Source: Cohnella zeiphila
GTDB taxonomy: Bacteria; Bacillota; Bacilli; Paenibacillales; Paenibacillaceae
DNA length: 64,000 bases
Reading direction: 5' to 3'
Assembly: GCF_014212055.1 (NCBI RefSeq)
Contig: NZ_JACJVO010000007.1
Location: 1-64,000, forward strand
Shown: in pieces, positions 1 to 8,280 of the stretch
Layout of the letters: every line of letters starts with the position of its first letter
Position numbering within the stretch: the stretch's first letter is position 1
Notes under the pieces: generated by a model
The model's database searches: none
What the model was told of the DNA's origin: nothing
What the model saw: only the letters and a program-made list of their open reading frames with translations
Made by a program: the position numbers and the translations under genes

Positions 1-20
1 AGACCTTTCTCGACAGCCTG

Positions 21-42
21 AAGCCGACCCTAAAGTCGGCTT
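21..42 (+). terminator. hairpin terminator at left edge
   Basis: An 8-bp perfect stem (AAGCCGAC / GTCGGCTT) with a 6-nt loop is followed on the + strand by a pyrimidine-rich CTTCTCTT tail. On the - strand no T tract follows, so it most likely ends a + strand gene left of the window and only secondarily serves nrdF, which stops at 55. Confidence 0.6.
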
Positions 43-54
43 CTTCTCTTATGA

Positions 55-1014
55 TCAAAAAATGAAATCGTCGTCGGTCAGCGGTTCGACATGAAGCGTG
101 CGCACATAGCCGTTCCCCTTCTTGGAGAAAAAGTCGTGCTGCTTCGTCTTGGTGCTGATGCCGTTGAAGACGATCGGATTGACGTCCTCGTCCGGGAACG
201 CCGGCTCGAGCCCCAGGTTCATCATCGCCTTGTTGGCGTTGTAACGGACGAACGTCTTCACTTCTTCCGTCAGCCCCAGATCGGTATAAAGCTCCTCGGT
301 ATAGCCCATTTCGTTCTGGTGCAAGAACTGAAGCAGCCCCTGGAGGGTCTCGAAGGCAGCCTTCTGTTCGTCTTCTTCCAGCTCGGCGTATACTTCCTGC
401 GCGAGAATGCCGACGTAAACGCCGTGAATGCTCTCGTCTCGAAGGATGAGGTCGATGATCTCGCCGCTGCTCGTCATCTTCCCCTGCCCCGCCAGATAGA
501 GCGGATAGAAGAAGCCGCTGTAGAACAAATAGCTCTCCAACAGAACCGACGCCGCCATCGCCAGGTACAGGTCCTTGCGCGTCTCGATGTTCTTGTAATA
601 CTGGGAGATCGTATCCGCCTTCGTCTGCAGATGACGGTTCTCCTCGACCCACCGGAACACCGCGTCGATCTCTTCGGTCGTCGCCAGCGTCGTGAAAATG
701 CTGCTATAGCTCTTGGCGTGGATCTGCTCCATCATCGCCATGAAGCCGAGCACCGCCTTGCGCTGCAGTCCGTCCACGTGCTCCAGAATCTTCGGCATGC
801 CGACGCCGCCCTGCACCGTATCGAGCAGCGTCAGACCTCCGAGCACCCTCTTGTACAGCGAACGCTCGGCCTCGCTAAGCTCCATCCACGACATCTTGTC
901 GTCGGAGAGCGGAATTTCCTCGTCGGTCCAGAACTGCATCAAGTTCTGGCTCCAGAACATATTCGTATAATCGTCGTCCGGACGGTTCCAGTTGACGGCC
1001 TTGATGGCGCACAT
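55..1014 (-). CDS. nrdF: class Ib ribonucleotide reductase, radical (beta) subunit NrdF
   Basis: NrdF holds the di-metal/tyrosyl radical cofactor that NrdE needs to reduce ribonucleoside diphosphates to deoxyribonucleotides. The 319-residue protein has the full ferritin-like ligand set: D65 (LLDTVQG), E96 and H99 (MEQIHAKSY), E160 (LLESYLFYSG), and E194/H197 (RDESIHG); the radical tyrosine is Y103 in SYSSIF. Length is normal for NrdF. It is the last gene of a nrdI-nrdE-nrdF operon, 48 nt after nrdE, so it should share the promoter ahead of nrdI. The sequence cannot tell whether the metal is manganese or iron; the NrdI partner in the operon favours manganese. Confidence 0.97.
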   Translation of the reverse strand: MCAIKAVNWNRPDDDYTNMFWSQNLMQFWTDEEIPLSDDKMSWMELSEAERSLYKRVLGGLTLLDTVQGGVGMPKILEHVDGLQRKAVLGFMAMMEQIHAKSYSSIFTTLATTEEIDAVFRWVEENRHLQTKADTISQYYKNIETRKDLYLAMAASVLLESYLFYSGFFYPLYLAGQGKMTSSGEIIDLILRDESIHGVYVGILAQEVYAELEEDEQKAAFETLQGLLQFLHQNEMGYTEELYTDLGLTEEVKTFVRYNANKAMMNLGLEPAFPDEDVNPIVFNGISTKTKQHDFFSKKGNGYVRTLHVEPLTDDDFIF

Positions 1015-1062
1015 GATTGGCCTTTCCCCTTTCGAATCGCTCGCGCTGCCTTCTCGCTTCCG

Positions 1063-3147
1063 TTACACCGCGCAGCTCACGCAGTTCTCGACGGACAGGA
1101 TGTTCGTCCGCGTATAATAGAGAGATTTCAAGCCCTTCTTGGCCGCGTACAGGTAGTAGCGCGCCAGTTCCCGGGTCGTGACGTCGCTGTTCACGTGCAG
1201 CACGGTCGAGATGCCTTGGTCCACGTGCTCCTGAATTTCCGCGATCATATCGATGACCTTGAATTGATCCATCTGATACGCCGATTTGTAGAAGAAGAAA
1301 TTGTCCTTGCTCAAAAACGGCATCGGATAGTACGTCGTCGAGTTGGCGTACGTGCGGGTCTCGATCGGTTCGACGATCGGCATCACGCTCGCGGTCGAGT
1401 TCTGAACGTAGGAGATGCTTTGCGTCGGCGCGATCGCCAGCCGGTACGCGTGGTACAGACCGTGCGTGCGAACGGCTTCCGCCAGTTCGGCCCAATCTTC
1501 CGGAGACGGAATCGGGATGCCGGCGAACAGTTCCTTCGCCTTGTCCGTGACCGGACGGTAATCGGTGTTCTTATAGCGTTCGAAATAGGCGCCGCTGGCG
1601 TACTCCGACCGTTCGAACCCGTCGAACGTCCGCCCTTTCTCGCGGGCGATCTCCATGCTGCGCTCGATCGAATGGAAGTTCATCATCATGAAAAAGGTAC
1701 GGGCGAAGTCGCGCGCTTCCGCGCTCTCGTAAGAGATCCGGTTTTTCGACAAGTAGCCGTGAAGGTTCATTGCACCAAGCCCGACCGAATGCAGCTCCGC
1801 GTTCGCCTTGGCGACGCCGGGCGCGTTGGCGACGACCGACATGTCGCTGACGGCGGTGAGCGCCGTGATGCCGTCATGCACGGACTCGCGGACTTTGCGA
1901 AGGTCCATGACGTTGGCGATGTTCAGCGAAGCCAGGTTGCAGCTGATATCGCGGCGAATGACGTCGGGTTGGCCGTAATCGCCGATCTCGGACGTCTCCT
2001 GCAGCTGGAAAATCTCCGTGCACAGGTTCGACATCTTGATCGATCCGATCCCTTTGAGCGCGTGGCCGCGGTTCGCGTTCGACCGGTTCATAATATACGG
2101 GTAGCCGGATTCGAGCTGGATCGTGGCGATCTTGACGAGCATGTCGCGGGCGCTCAGCACCGCTTTTTTCTTCACGCGGCCGTCGGCGAGCAGCGTGTCG
2201 TACATCTCGTCCAGATCCATGTCGTCCAGGTGGACGCCGTACGCTTTATGTACCGAATGAGGGCCGAACACGTGCAGCGGCTTGTTCTCTGCCGCCAATT
2301 GATAGAACTTGTTCGGCACGATGAGGCCGATCGACAGCGTCTTGAGGCGCGTCTTCTCGTCGGCGTTGATCTTCTTGCTGTCCAGGAACTCCATGACGTC
2401 CCAGCCGAAAATGTTGTAGTAGCCCGCCCCGGAGCCTTTGCGCTGGCCCATCTGGTCGGCGTACGAGAACGCGTCCTCCATCAGCTTCAGCACCGGCATG
2501 ATGCCTTTGGCAGCGCCTTCGACTCCTTTGATCGGCTCGCCGCGCCCGCGCAGCTTGGACAGGTTGACGGCCACGCCGCCTCCGATTTTCGACAGCTGCA
2601 TGCAAGTGCCGAGCACGTAGTTGATCGAATTCAGCGCATCGTCCATCTCGAGCAGGAAGCAGGAGACCAGTTCGCCGCGGCGGCTCTTGCCGGCATTAAG
2701 GAAGGTAGGCGTCGCCGGCTGCACGCGCTGCTCCATCATCGCGGACGTCAGCTTGAGAGCGGTATCGACGCTGCCGCGGCCCAGGTGCAGCGCCACGATC
2801 GAGACGCGGTCCGGGTAATGCTCCAGGTAGAGAGACTTGTCGTTGCTCTTCACCGCGTAGTCGGTGTAGAACTTCGAGGCGGCCATATAAGATTGAAAGC
2901 GGAAATCGTAGGCGTGCGCCTGCGCGTAGACCCGATCGACTTCATCCGCCGTATATTTTTCGTAGACGTTCTCGTAGAAATCCCCGTCGATCATGTAGCG
3001 AACCTTCTCGGCGGTGGAACCGAATTTCAGGCTCTTGCGCTCCACTTCGGCCATGAAGGCTTCGACGGCCTCCCGGTCTTTGTCCAGTTGAAAAAATCCT
3101 TCTTCGTCGCGCTGCATCAGCAAGTTATTGAGTTCAATATGACGCAA
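1063..3147 (-). CDS. nrdE: class Ib ribonucleotide reductase, catalytic (alpha) subunit NrdE
   Basis: Catalytic subunit of the aerobic class Ib reductase, 694 residues, the usual NrdE size. Visible features are the active-site cysteine context in GELVSCFLLEMDD, the second cysteine in NLCTEIFQL, the finger-loop region after PATPTFLNAGKS, and a C-terminal redox pair in ENCVSCAV that would be recycled by a glutaredoxin- or NrdH-like protein. No nrdH is present in this operon. Its start overlaps the end of nrdI by 14 bp, so translation is probably coupled. The long open frame on the opposite strand across this gene is a codon-bias shadow. Confidence 0.97.
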   Translation of the reverse strand: MRHIELNNLLMQRDEEGFFQLDKDREAVEAFMAEVERKSLKFGSTAEKVRYMIDGDFYENVYEKYTADEVDRVYAQAHAYDFRFQSYMAASKFYTDYAVKSNDKSLYLEHYPDRVSIVALHLGRGSVDTALKLTSAMMEQRVQPATPTFLNAGKSRRGELVSCFLLEMDDALNSINYVLGTCMQLSKIGGGVAVNLSKLRGRGEPIKGVEGAAKGIMPVLKLMEDAFSYADQMGQRKGSGAGYYNIFGWDVMEFLDSKKINADEKTRLKTLSIGLIVPNKFYQLAAENKPLHVFGPHSVHKAYGVHLDDMDLDEMYDTLLADGRVKKKAVLSARDMLVKIATIQLESGYPYIMNRSNANRGHALKGIGSIKMSNLCTEIFQLQETSEIGDYGQPDVIRRDISCNLASLNIANVMDLRKVRESVHDGITALTAVSDMSVVANAPGVAKANAELHSVGLGAMNLHGYLSKNRISYESAEARDFARTFFMMMNFHSIERSMEIAREKGRTFDGFERSEYASGAYFERYKNTDYRPVTDKAKELFAGIPIPSPEDWAELAEAVRTHGLYHAYRLAIAPTQSISYVQNSTASVMPIVEPIETRTYANSTTYYPMPFLSKDNFFFYKSAYQMDQFKVIDMIAEIQEHVDQGISTVLHVNSDVTTRELARYYLYAAKKGLKSLYYTRTNILSVENCVSCAV

Positions 3148-3493
3148 CTGCGCTCACCTCTCTCTTGAATGTTTCTACGTCTTTGGTCGTGCCGGACAGC
3201 TCGAACTTGCTGATGACCGGAACGCCGTACATGTGGGCGATATGATCCGCGCTGACCGCAAACCGGTCTCCCCAGTTGCGGTTGCCGCTGGCCGAGACGC
3301 CCATCAGCCGTTCGTGGTTATGCCGAAGGAACGAAAGCACCTTCGCAGGCGGTTGGCCGAAGCCCGTCGTGTACGTGACCAGCACGAACGGTTCTTCGAT
3401 TTTCGTCGACTCTTCGATTTGGATGGACGGAAGGTCCAGCTTGCGGATAAATCTCTTTACGTTGCCGGTTTTGGAATCGTAGGCGATCAGCAC
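3134..3493 (-). CDS. nrdI: flavodoxin-like NrdI, cofactor assembly for NrdF
   Basis: NrdI is an FMN protein that supplies oxidant for assembling the manganese-tyrosyl radical of NrdF. I place the start at GTG 3493 because a GAGAGGAG ribosome site lies 7-9 nt upstream and the flavodoxin fold begins at once (VLIAYDSKTGNV, the FMN phosphate loop). The frame is open further upstream, but that part reads as low-complexity arginine-rich sequence in the leader. FMN loops TTGFGQPP and SGNRNWGD are present. The resulting protein is 119 residues, within the NrdI range. First gene of nrdIEF. Confidence 0.93.
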   Translation of the reverse strand: MLIAYDSKTGNVKRFIRKLDLPSIQIEESTKIEEPFVLVTYTTGFGQPPAKVLSFLRHNHERLMGVSASGNRNWGDRFAVSADHIAHMYGVPVISKFELSGTTKDVETFKREVSAVASY

Positions 3494-3641
3494 AGGGCCC
3501 GTCTCCTCTCTCTTTATGAGCGCAATGATGCAGCCGCGGCGGCGGCGGGAGAACCCCGATAGTAAGAGGTTCTCCCGCCAGAGTTGCCTATTTGCAGCGG
3601 GCTTTCCGCCCGTTTCCAACTAGATCTAGAGTGCATAATCT
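3494..3641 (-). promoter_or_regulatory. structured 5' leader of nrdIEF
   Basis: About 140 nt separate the predicted nrd transcription start (about 3634) from the nrdI start. The leader contains a perfect 12-bp stem at 3544-3579 (arms 3544-3555 and 3568-3579, 12-nt loop) and a 5-bp CGGGC/GCCCG hairpin at 3598-3612. Neither is followed by a T tract on the coding strand. I do not recognise a known riboswitch; it could be a cis-regulatory or mRNA-stabilising structure. Confidence 0.5.
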
Positions 3642-3670
3642 AATCTAAATCAATATATTGTGAATGTCAA
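3642..3670 (-). promoter_or_regulatory. nrdIEF sigma-A promoter with NrdR box in the spacer
   Basis: On the - strand TTGACA (3665-3670) is separated by exactly 17 bp from TAGATT (3642-3647). The spacer contains CAATATATTG at 3651-3660, the core of the NrdR consensus (ACACAATATATTGTGT family), so NrdR bound here would block RNA polymerase. A weaker partner-like sequence lies one helical step pair upstream near 3680-3695 (about half of the consensus positions). Confidence 0.8.
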
Positions 3671-3785
3671 TCAAGTTGATCCGAAATAATTGTTCATGAG
3701 TCCTTGGCCCTATTTCGTAAAAATTAAAAGAATAAGAGGCAGGCTCGGAGAAACGCAATCCGGATGCGGTCTCTCGGTTACAAGC

Positions 3786-3809
3786 AAAAAAAAGGGCCGA
3801 ATAGGGCCC
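3786..3809 (-). terminator. terminator of the thiamine-binding-like gene
   Basis: On the - strand a GGGCC / GGCCC stem with a short loop is followed by eight T residues. It lies downstream of the gene ending at 3863. The interval 3671-3862 holds nothing else that I can support as coding. Confidence 0.7.
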
Positions 3810-3862
3810 CTCGAAAAACAGCTTTATAGAAGCGCGAGAACGCGAAAAAAAGGCGTTAGCCT

Positions 3863-4183
3863 CTACCGGTGTCGATCCATTTGCCGTTTGTCCTCCACCG
3901 AGCGCATTTTTTGTTCCATGGTGGACGGTTTGTCCCGGCGGTCGTCGATCGTGATCGACGTCGAGACGCGCCGGACTCCTTTTTGAAACGGAACTTCGTG
4001 CATCCGGCGGATGACGGCCAGCACGTCGTCGAGCTCTCCCTCTATAATCGTGCTCATCGGCGTCATCTGGTGCTTGACCGGTTCCGGCGCCGACGACAAC
4101 ACGTCCTGAATAGCCGCAACATATTCGCTGACGCTCGTATCTCCCGTCCCTACCGGGATGATCGTTGCTTGAACAATCGCCAC
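3863..4183 (-). CDS. MTH1187/YkoF-type thiamine-binding family protein (YqgV-like)
   Basis: A 106-residue protein of the MTH1187 (UPF0045) family, whose members have a ferredoxin-like fold, form multimers and in some cases bind thiamine-like ligands. The family signature opens the protein: MAIVQATIIPVGTGDTSVSEYVA, here split by the GTG start, followed by a MTPMSTIIEGELDDVLAVI segment. The C-terminal 25 residues are charged and look disordered. GTG start at 4183 with a GGAG element about 11 nt upstream. It has its own terminator and stands alone, divergent from xerS. The physiological role is not shown by the sequence. Confidence 0.8.
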   Translation of the reverse strand: MAIVQATIIPVGTGDTSVSEYVAAIQDVLSSAPEPVKHQMTPMSTIIEGELDDVLAVIRRMHEVPFQKGVRRVSTSITIDDRRDKPSTMEQKMRSVEDKRQMDRHR

Positions 4184-4356
4184 GCTTTATTCATCTCCTT
4201 CGGAGGTTTTCATGGGCCATTTTTTGTTAATGCCATAAAACATTTAGGCCATAAAACAGATTGTCTGCAATCTTCGCGAAGCTTCTGCTGCCATGTTATA
4301 CTAATGGGAGCGCAAGATCAACGTACGGACAAGACCTGCCGCGAGGAGGAAGACCA

Positions 4357-5442
4357 TTGAACGTCCAGAAGATCAAAGACCGCGAAGAGCTGGAACGGCG
4401 GGTTCCCGGAATGCCTTGGTACGTCGACAAGTTCGTGAGCTATAAGCTGCCGGACCTCTCCCCTTCGTCTCTGCTCGAATATGTAAGGGATTACGAGACT
4501 TTCTTCTCATGGCTGATGGCCGAGGGTCTGACCGATGCCGGGAAGATGACCGACATTCCGCTGGCCGATCTGGAACGGCTGCGAATGGACAGCATCGACG
4601 GATACCGCATGTTCCTCGCATCAAGGAAGGAGCACGCCAACACCCGCACGACGATCTCGCGCAAGCTGAGCTCGCTGCGCTCGCTCTTTCATTACTTGAG
4701 CCAGATCGCCGAAGACGAGGATCTCTATCCGCTTCTGAAGCGGAACGTCATGGCCAAAGTGTCGATCAAGCGGACGCACAAGCCGAAGGACACGGCCGCC
4801 AAGCTGGAAGGCAAGCTTCTGCAGGAGGAGGAAATCGGCGAGTTCATCCGCTACATCAAGAGCGATTACGCCCAGGATGTCGCGGGGAACAAGCAGGCGC
4901 TGCACGCCCACGAGCTGAACCGGGTCCGCGACGCCTGCATCGTCAGCCTCATTCTCCACTCCGGCCTGCGGGTGTCGGAGGTCGTCAACCTGAACGTGGA
5001 CGATCTGGACCTGAAGCGCAAGTTGACGCACGTGTATCGCAAGGGGAAAAACGACGACACGTTCAAGACCCCCGTCTTCTTCCGGCTCGAAGCGGTGACC
5101 GATCTCGAGGAGTACCTGAGGCAGCGGGATTTGCGTTATAAGGCGCCCAAACGAGAGAAAGCCCTCTTCCTCGCCGTCGCCAACGGCAAGAAAGAAGGCT
5201 CGCGGATGACCAAGCGCGCCATCCAGGAGATGGTGATCAAGTACGCCAAGCGGTTCGGCAAGCCGTACTTGTCCGTTCACAAGCTGCGGCATTCGTTCGC
5301 GACCGACTATTACTTGCGGAACGACTTGTACAAAACCCAGGAGCAGCTCGGGCACGCCTCTCCCGAGACGACCCAAATCTACGCCCACCTGACGGACAAA
5401 ACGATGGAAGAAGCGATCGACCGTCAACGGGCGGCGGATTGA
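4357..5442 (+). CDS. xerS: tyrosine recombinase XerS (chromosome dimer resolution)
   Basis: A 361-residue tyrosine recombinase whose length matches XerS (about 356) rather than XerC/XerD (about 300). It probably resolves chromosome dimers alone at a dif-like site. Catalytic residues are visible: R in HSGLRVSEVV, K in YRKGKNDD, HxxR in HKLRHSFA, then H and the nucleophile Y in LGHASPETTQIYAHL. The N-terminal SAM-like DNA-binding domain covers roughly residues 10-140. The TTG start at 4357 is chosen because GAGGAGG lies 7 nt upstream; the frame extends back to 4261 without such support. The 3' end overlaps the convergent YjbR gene by 19 bp. A TATACT -10 is seen at 4297-4302. Confidence 0.88.
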   Translation: MNVQKIKDREELERRVPGMPWYVDKFVSYKLPDLSPSSLLEYVRDYETFFSWLMAEGLTDAGKMTDIPLADLERLRMDSIDGYRMFLASRKEHANTRTTISRKLSSLRSLFHYLSQIAEDEDLYPLLKRNVMAKVSIKRTHKPKDTAAKLEGKLLQEEEIGEFIRYIKSDYAQDVAGNKQALHAHELNRVRDACIVSLILHSGLRVSEVVNLNVDDLDLKRKLTHVYRKGKNDDTFKTPVFFRLEAVTDLEEYLRQRDLRYKAPKREKALFLAVANGKKEGSRMTKRAIQEMVIKYAKRFGKPYLSVHKLRHSFATDYYLRNDLYKTQEQLGHASPETTQIYAHLTDKTMEEAIDRQRAAD

Positions 5443-5828
5443 ACCTTCGCCGCAAGCCGCTTCGGCGCAGCCAGGCAGTAGCCTTCCCGCGTCAGCGCCA
5501 AGGCTTCCTTCCACGCGGACTCTATCTCCGCCGGGAAGGAAACCCAGCCTTGATGGCCGATATAGGGCGTTTTGAAGAAAGGCGTCCCCGCCTCGGCCAG
5601 CAGCAGTTCCTGGGTAGGACGGGACACCTTCAACGCGACGGCGCACCCTCCATCCGCCTTCTCCCCGATCCGGACGAACGACTTGTCCAGAACCTGATAG
5701 ATCGTATGGCCGTGGCCGTCCACCTTCTCCCGCACTTCCGGATAATCCGCGCAAATCGACCGGATTCTCTCGCGCGCCCTTAAACCGAGCTCCGTCGACA
5801 GGGAACGGGCGCTTTCTTCGATCTCCAT
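5424..5828 (-). CDS. MmcQ/YjbR family protein
   Basis: A 134-residue protein of the MmcQ/YjbR family, small CyaY-like-fold proteins proposed to bind DNA but without a settled function. Family features are the central DKSFVRIGEKADGG hairpin, the VALKVSRPTQELLL strand-helix and the C-terminal YIGHQGWVSFP plus helix. Start ATG 5828 with AAGGGTG 7 nt upstream. It follows the phosphotransferase gene after 24 nt in the same direction and probably belongs to that transcription unit; it converges on xerS with a 19-bp overlap. Confidence 0.8.
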   Translation of the reverse strand: MEIEESARSLSTELGLRARERIRSICADYPEVREKVDGHGHTIYQVLDKSFVRIGEKADGGCAVALKVSRPTQELLLAEAGTPFFKTPYIGHQGWVSFPAEIESAWKEALALTREGYCLAAPKRLAAKVQSAAR

Positions 5829-5852
5829 CTCGCATCACCCTTTCGGAATCGA

Positions 5853-6857
5853 TTAGACGGGCCTGAGCCATCTCTCGCACCAAAGGCCGAGATCCCGGCC
5901 GTACAGATCCAGCTGCGCCAGACCGCCGGCAGCGGCGGCAATCTGCTCCCGCAGCACCTCGTCGCCATCCACGCCGTCCAGGTATCGCCCGAGAAAATGG
6001 ACGAATACGTCCAGCTTGCGCAGCCGGACGAGGCGCGGAATCGCGTCTGCTTCGGCGGCGGTCAAGCGGATACGCCGGGCATAGCCTTCCAGAAAAGCCG
6101 GAACGGCTTCCGCCGCCCCGTCCGCGTCCAGAAGGCCCGATACCACGACGGCCGGCTCCATCGCCCGCAAGTCGCGGGTGCAAAATTCAAAGTCGAGCAC
6201 CGCCGCGATCCGGTCCGGTTCATCCGCGAACGCCAGCAGGTTCGAGTCGTTGATGTCTCCGTGCACGAGTTGGTGCGGCAGCCCGCGAAGCGCCGGCAAG
6301 GCCGAGCGGAATGGCTCCAGCTCTTCCAGCAGCCGCTTCAATTCCAACTGAAGCGGCCGGAACGGAAGCGGAGGCGTCTCGCAGAACGAGGCGATCCGCT
6401 CGGCCGGGCAGGACGCATGCGCGGCGTCCATCTCGTAATAGGGAGGATAGGCTGGAGCCAGAGCGGGGCGTAAAGACGCCAGCGCCCGCGACAGCGCACC
6501 GACCGCTTCCCCGACGGCGCGGGCCGTGCCCGGCGCGGAGCTGTCCGGACGGACTCCTTCCGCGTAGGCGAACAGGCAGACCAGCTTTCCTCCCTGCTCC
6601 GGTATCCGCGCGAACGTGCGGCCGTCCTTGGCTCGGACCGGCTCGGGAATCGCGAACGGCAGACGGCTCGCGGCCAGCGCCAGCAGCACCTCGTGCTCGA
6701 AGCGAACCTTTTTCTCGTCGCGATGCGTCTCGTAGATTCGCAGCACGTATTTCCGTCCGCGGGCGGTGACGAACCGCGTCGTATTGTTCCAGCCCGCTTC
6801 CCCGCGCTCGATCTCCCAGGAATCGCCTTCGAGAAAGGGCTTCAGCGCTTCCTCCAT
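5853..6857 (-). CDS. APH-family phosphotransferase
   Basis: A 334-residue aminoglycoside/choline/homoserine-kinase-fold phosphotransferase. The catalytic loop is HGDINDSNLL near residue 210, with the metal site in VLDFEFC about 20 residues later; the N-lobe has the glycine-poor RFVTARGRKYVLRIYETH segment with a likely ATP-contacting lysine. Small-molecule substrate cannot be read from the sequence; YtmP/YerI-like proteins are the closest group I can name. ATG 6857 is used as start because it overlaps the stop of the upstream GH18 gene as TGATG, a translational-coupling arrangement. Confidence 0.82.
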   Translation of the reverse strand: MEEALKPFLEGDSWEIERGEAGWNNTTRFVTARGRKYVLRIYETHRDEKKVRFEHEVLLALAASRLPFAIPEPVRAKDGRTFARIPEQGGKLVCLFAYAEGVRPDSSAPGTARAVGEAVGALSRALASLRPALAPAYPPYYEMDAAHASCPAERIASFCETPPLPFRPLQLELKRLLEELEPFRSALPALRGLPHQLVHGDINDSNLLAFADEPDRIAAVLDFEFCTRDLRAMEPAVVVSGLLDADGAAEAVPAFLEGYARRIRLTAAEADAIPRLVRLRKLDVFVHFLGRYLDGVDGDEVLREQIAAAAGGLAQLDLYGRDLGLWCERWLRPV

Positions 6858-8131
6858 CAATCTTTGACCACCGAAGCGTCGATCGCCTTGACCTCGGCCG
6901 GCGTCAGAATGCCGAGCCGCCAGAAGGATACCCCCGACAGTCCGTACCGCTTGGCCAAGCCCAGCTTATCGCCGATCGACGCCTCGTTCTCGTGGTCCAT
7001 GTTTACGCCTAGCAGCAGCTTGCTTTTGGCGATGCCCGCCTTCAAGCTGAGCTCCACCGCTTCGTTGACGCGATCCATCGGCTCCGGCGTTTTGTCGGCA
7101 TGATACTCGTACGCCATCAGTACGATCTCATCCGCCAGCTTGCCCAGCGTTCCGTAATCGTAGCCCTTGAACGCTCCGTTCGGCGGCTGCAGGGCGAGGC
7201 CGAGCTTCAGGCCGCCTTCCTTCAGCTTCTTGGACAGCTTCCCGACGTAATCGTTCAGCAGCTTCCGGGCCGTTGCCGGATCGTCCTTCAGGCCGAGCCC
7301 CTCGTAATCGAGCATGACGCCTCCGAACCCTTTGTCCTTGGCGACCGATACGATCTGTTCGATCGAGTCGTCCGCCAGCGCGGAATTCGACAGCATGTTG
7401 GTCAGCTCTCCGTGGCCGTCGACCGAATAGACGACCAGATAGGAATCCGCCGGCTGGCTGTTCGTCGCCTGAACGATCGACTCCGGCGTCACTTCGCCCG
7501 CCGGCTTCGGCCATTTGTATTCGTCGCCGGCGAGCGTGAACTTTCCGTCAAGGCCGATTCGGCTCCAGCCGAACGCGACCGAATTCAGGGCGGCGACCCG
7601 CCCGATCTGGTCGTAAGAGCTGATCGCATAGAAGCCGAGCAGCCTCATCTTCTTTTGGGGCGAACGGATCTCGACGCTGTGCGCCTGCGCGTTCCAGGCG
7701 ACTTGGGCGCCGAAGGAACGGCCGAAGAACGCCAGCGGAATCAGGATCCGGCTCGCCTGAACGACGGGCGCGGCGTCAAGCGTCACGGCCGCTCCGTTCA
7801 CCTGAGCCGTCTTCCGGCCGACCGTCAGCAGCACGTCCGTCTTCTGTCCCGAGACGTTCGTTCCCGTCGCGTGAATGGTCTTGGCCGCAGCGTTCCATTC
7901 GACGACGATGCCGAGCGCTTCCGCAATCGTGCGGAACGGAACGAGCGTCACCCCTTTGTCGATGCGCGGCGCCGAATCGAACGGCAGCGGGAAGCCGTCC
8001 AGCACGATCGGGATCGCCCCGCCTGTCGCAGTTTGAGCCGCACTTGCGGCCGGTGACCCCGAGAACGCGCCCGCCCATAGCGAGCCGGCCAGCAGGAAGG
8101 CCAGCCCCGTTTTTCCCCAACGTGAATGCAA
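6857..8131 (-). CDS. secreted GH18-family protein with copper-amine-oxidase-N domain
   Basis: Exported two-domain protein: signal peptide (KTGLAFLLAGSLWAGAF, cleavage near the ASA), a copper amine oxidase N-terminal-like domain at about 35-160 (DGFPLPFDSAPRIDKG, VPFRTIAEALG), and a glycoside hydrolase 18 barrel at about 160-424 of the spore-cortex/YdhD type. The catalytic strand reads GGVMLDYEGL, so the proton-donor Glu and adjacent Asp remain but the first Asp of the DxxDxDxE motif is Gly. CAO-GH18 fusions are common in Paenibacillaceae and act on cell wall or chitin-like polymers. TTG 8131 has AGAGGGG 8 nt upstream; an ATG at 8152 is the alternative. Confidence 0.82.
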   Translation of the reverse strand: MHSRWGKTGLAFLLAGSLWAGAFSGSPAASAAQTATGGAIPIVLDGFPLPFDSAPRIDKGVTLVPFRTIAEALGIVVEWNAAAKTIHATGTNVSGQKTDVLLTVGRKTAQVNGAAVTLDAAPVVQASRILIPLAFFGRSFGAQVAWNAQAHSVEIRSPQKKMRLLGFYAISSYDQIGRVAALNSVAFGWSRIGLDGKFTLAGDEYKWPKPAGEVTPESIVQATNSQPADSYLVVYSVDGHGELTNMLSNSALADDSIEQIVSVAKDKGFGGVMLDYEGLGLKDDPATARKLLNDYVGKLSKKLKEGGLKLGLALQPPNGAFKGYDYGTLGKLADEIVLMAYEYHADKTPEPMDRVNEAVELSLKAGIAKSKLLLGVNMDHENEASIGDKLGLAKRYGLSGVSFWRLGILTPAEVKAIDASVVKD

Positions 8132-8280
8132 TCGAATTTCCCCTCTCCCCATGGTGCTTCTGAACTCTCCTAATGAATAACGTCTCTCGCAGCGATCCGG
8201 TTGCTAGATTCATAGCAAAATGAACAGGCCGAATCACCCCCGCGCCTGAACTCGCGGAAGCAACGGAACCCAAATCGTCT

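Noticed and set aside
91-3168. 1025-codon open frame on the + strand opposite nrdE/nrdF
   Set aside because: It mirrors two clearly conserved genes; high GC keeps the opposite frame open. Product has no fold and is His/Arg-rich.
3680-3695. second NrdR box
   Set aside because: Position fits the usual 31-bp spacing but only about half of the consensus bases match.
3690-3986. 98-codon + strand frame
   Set aside because: No ribosome site, passes through a terminator and the end of an opposite-strand gene.
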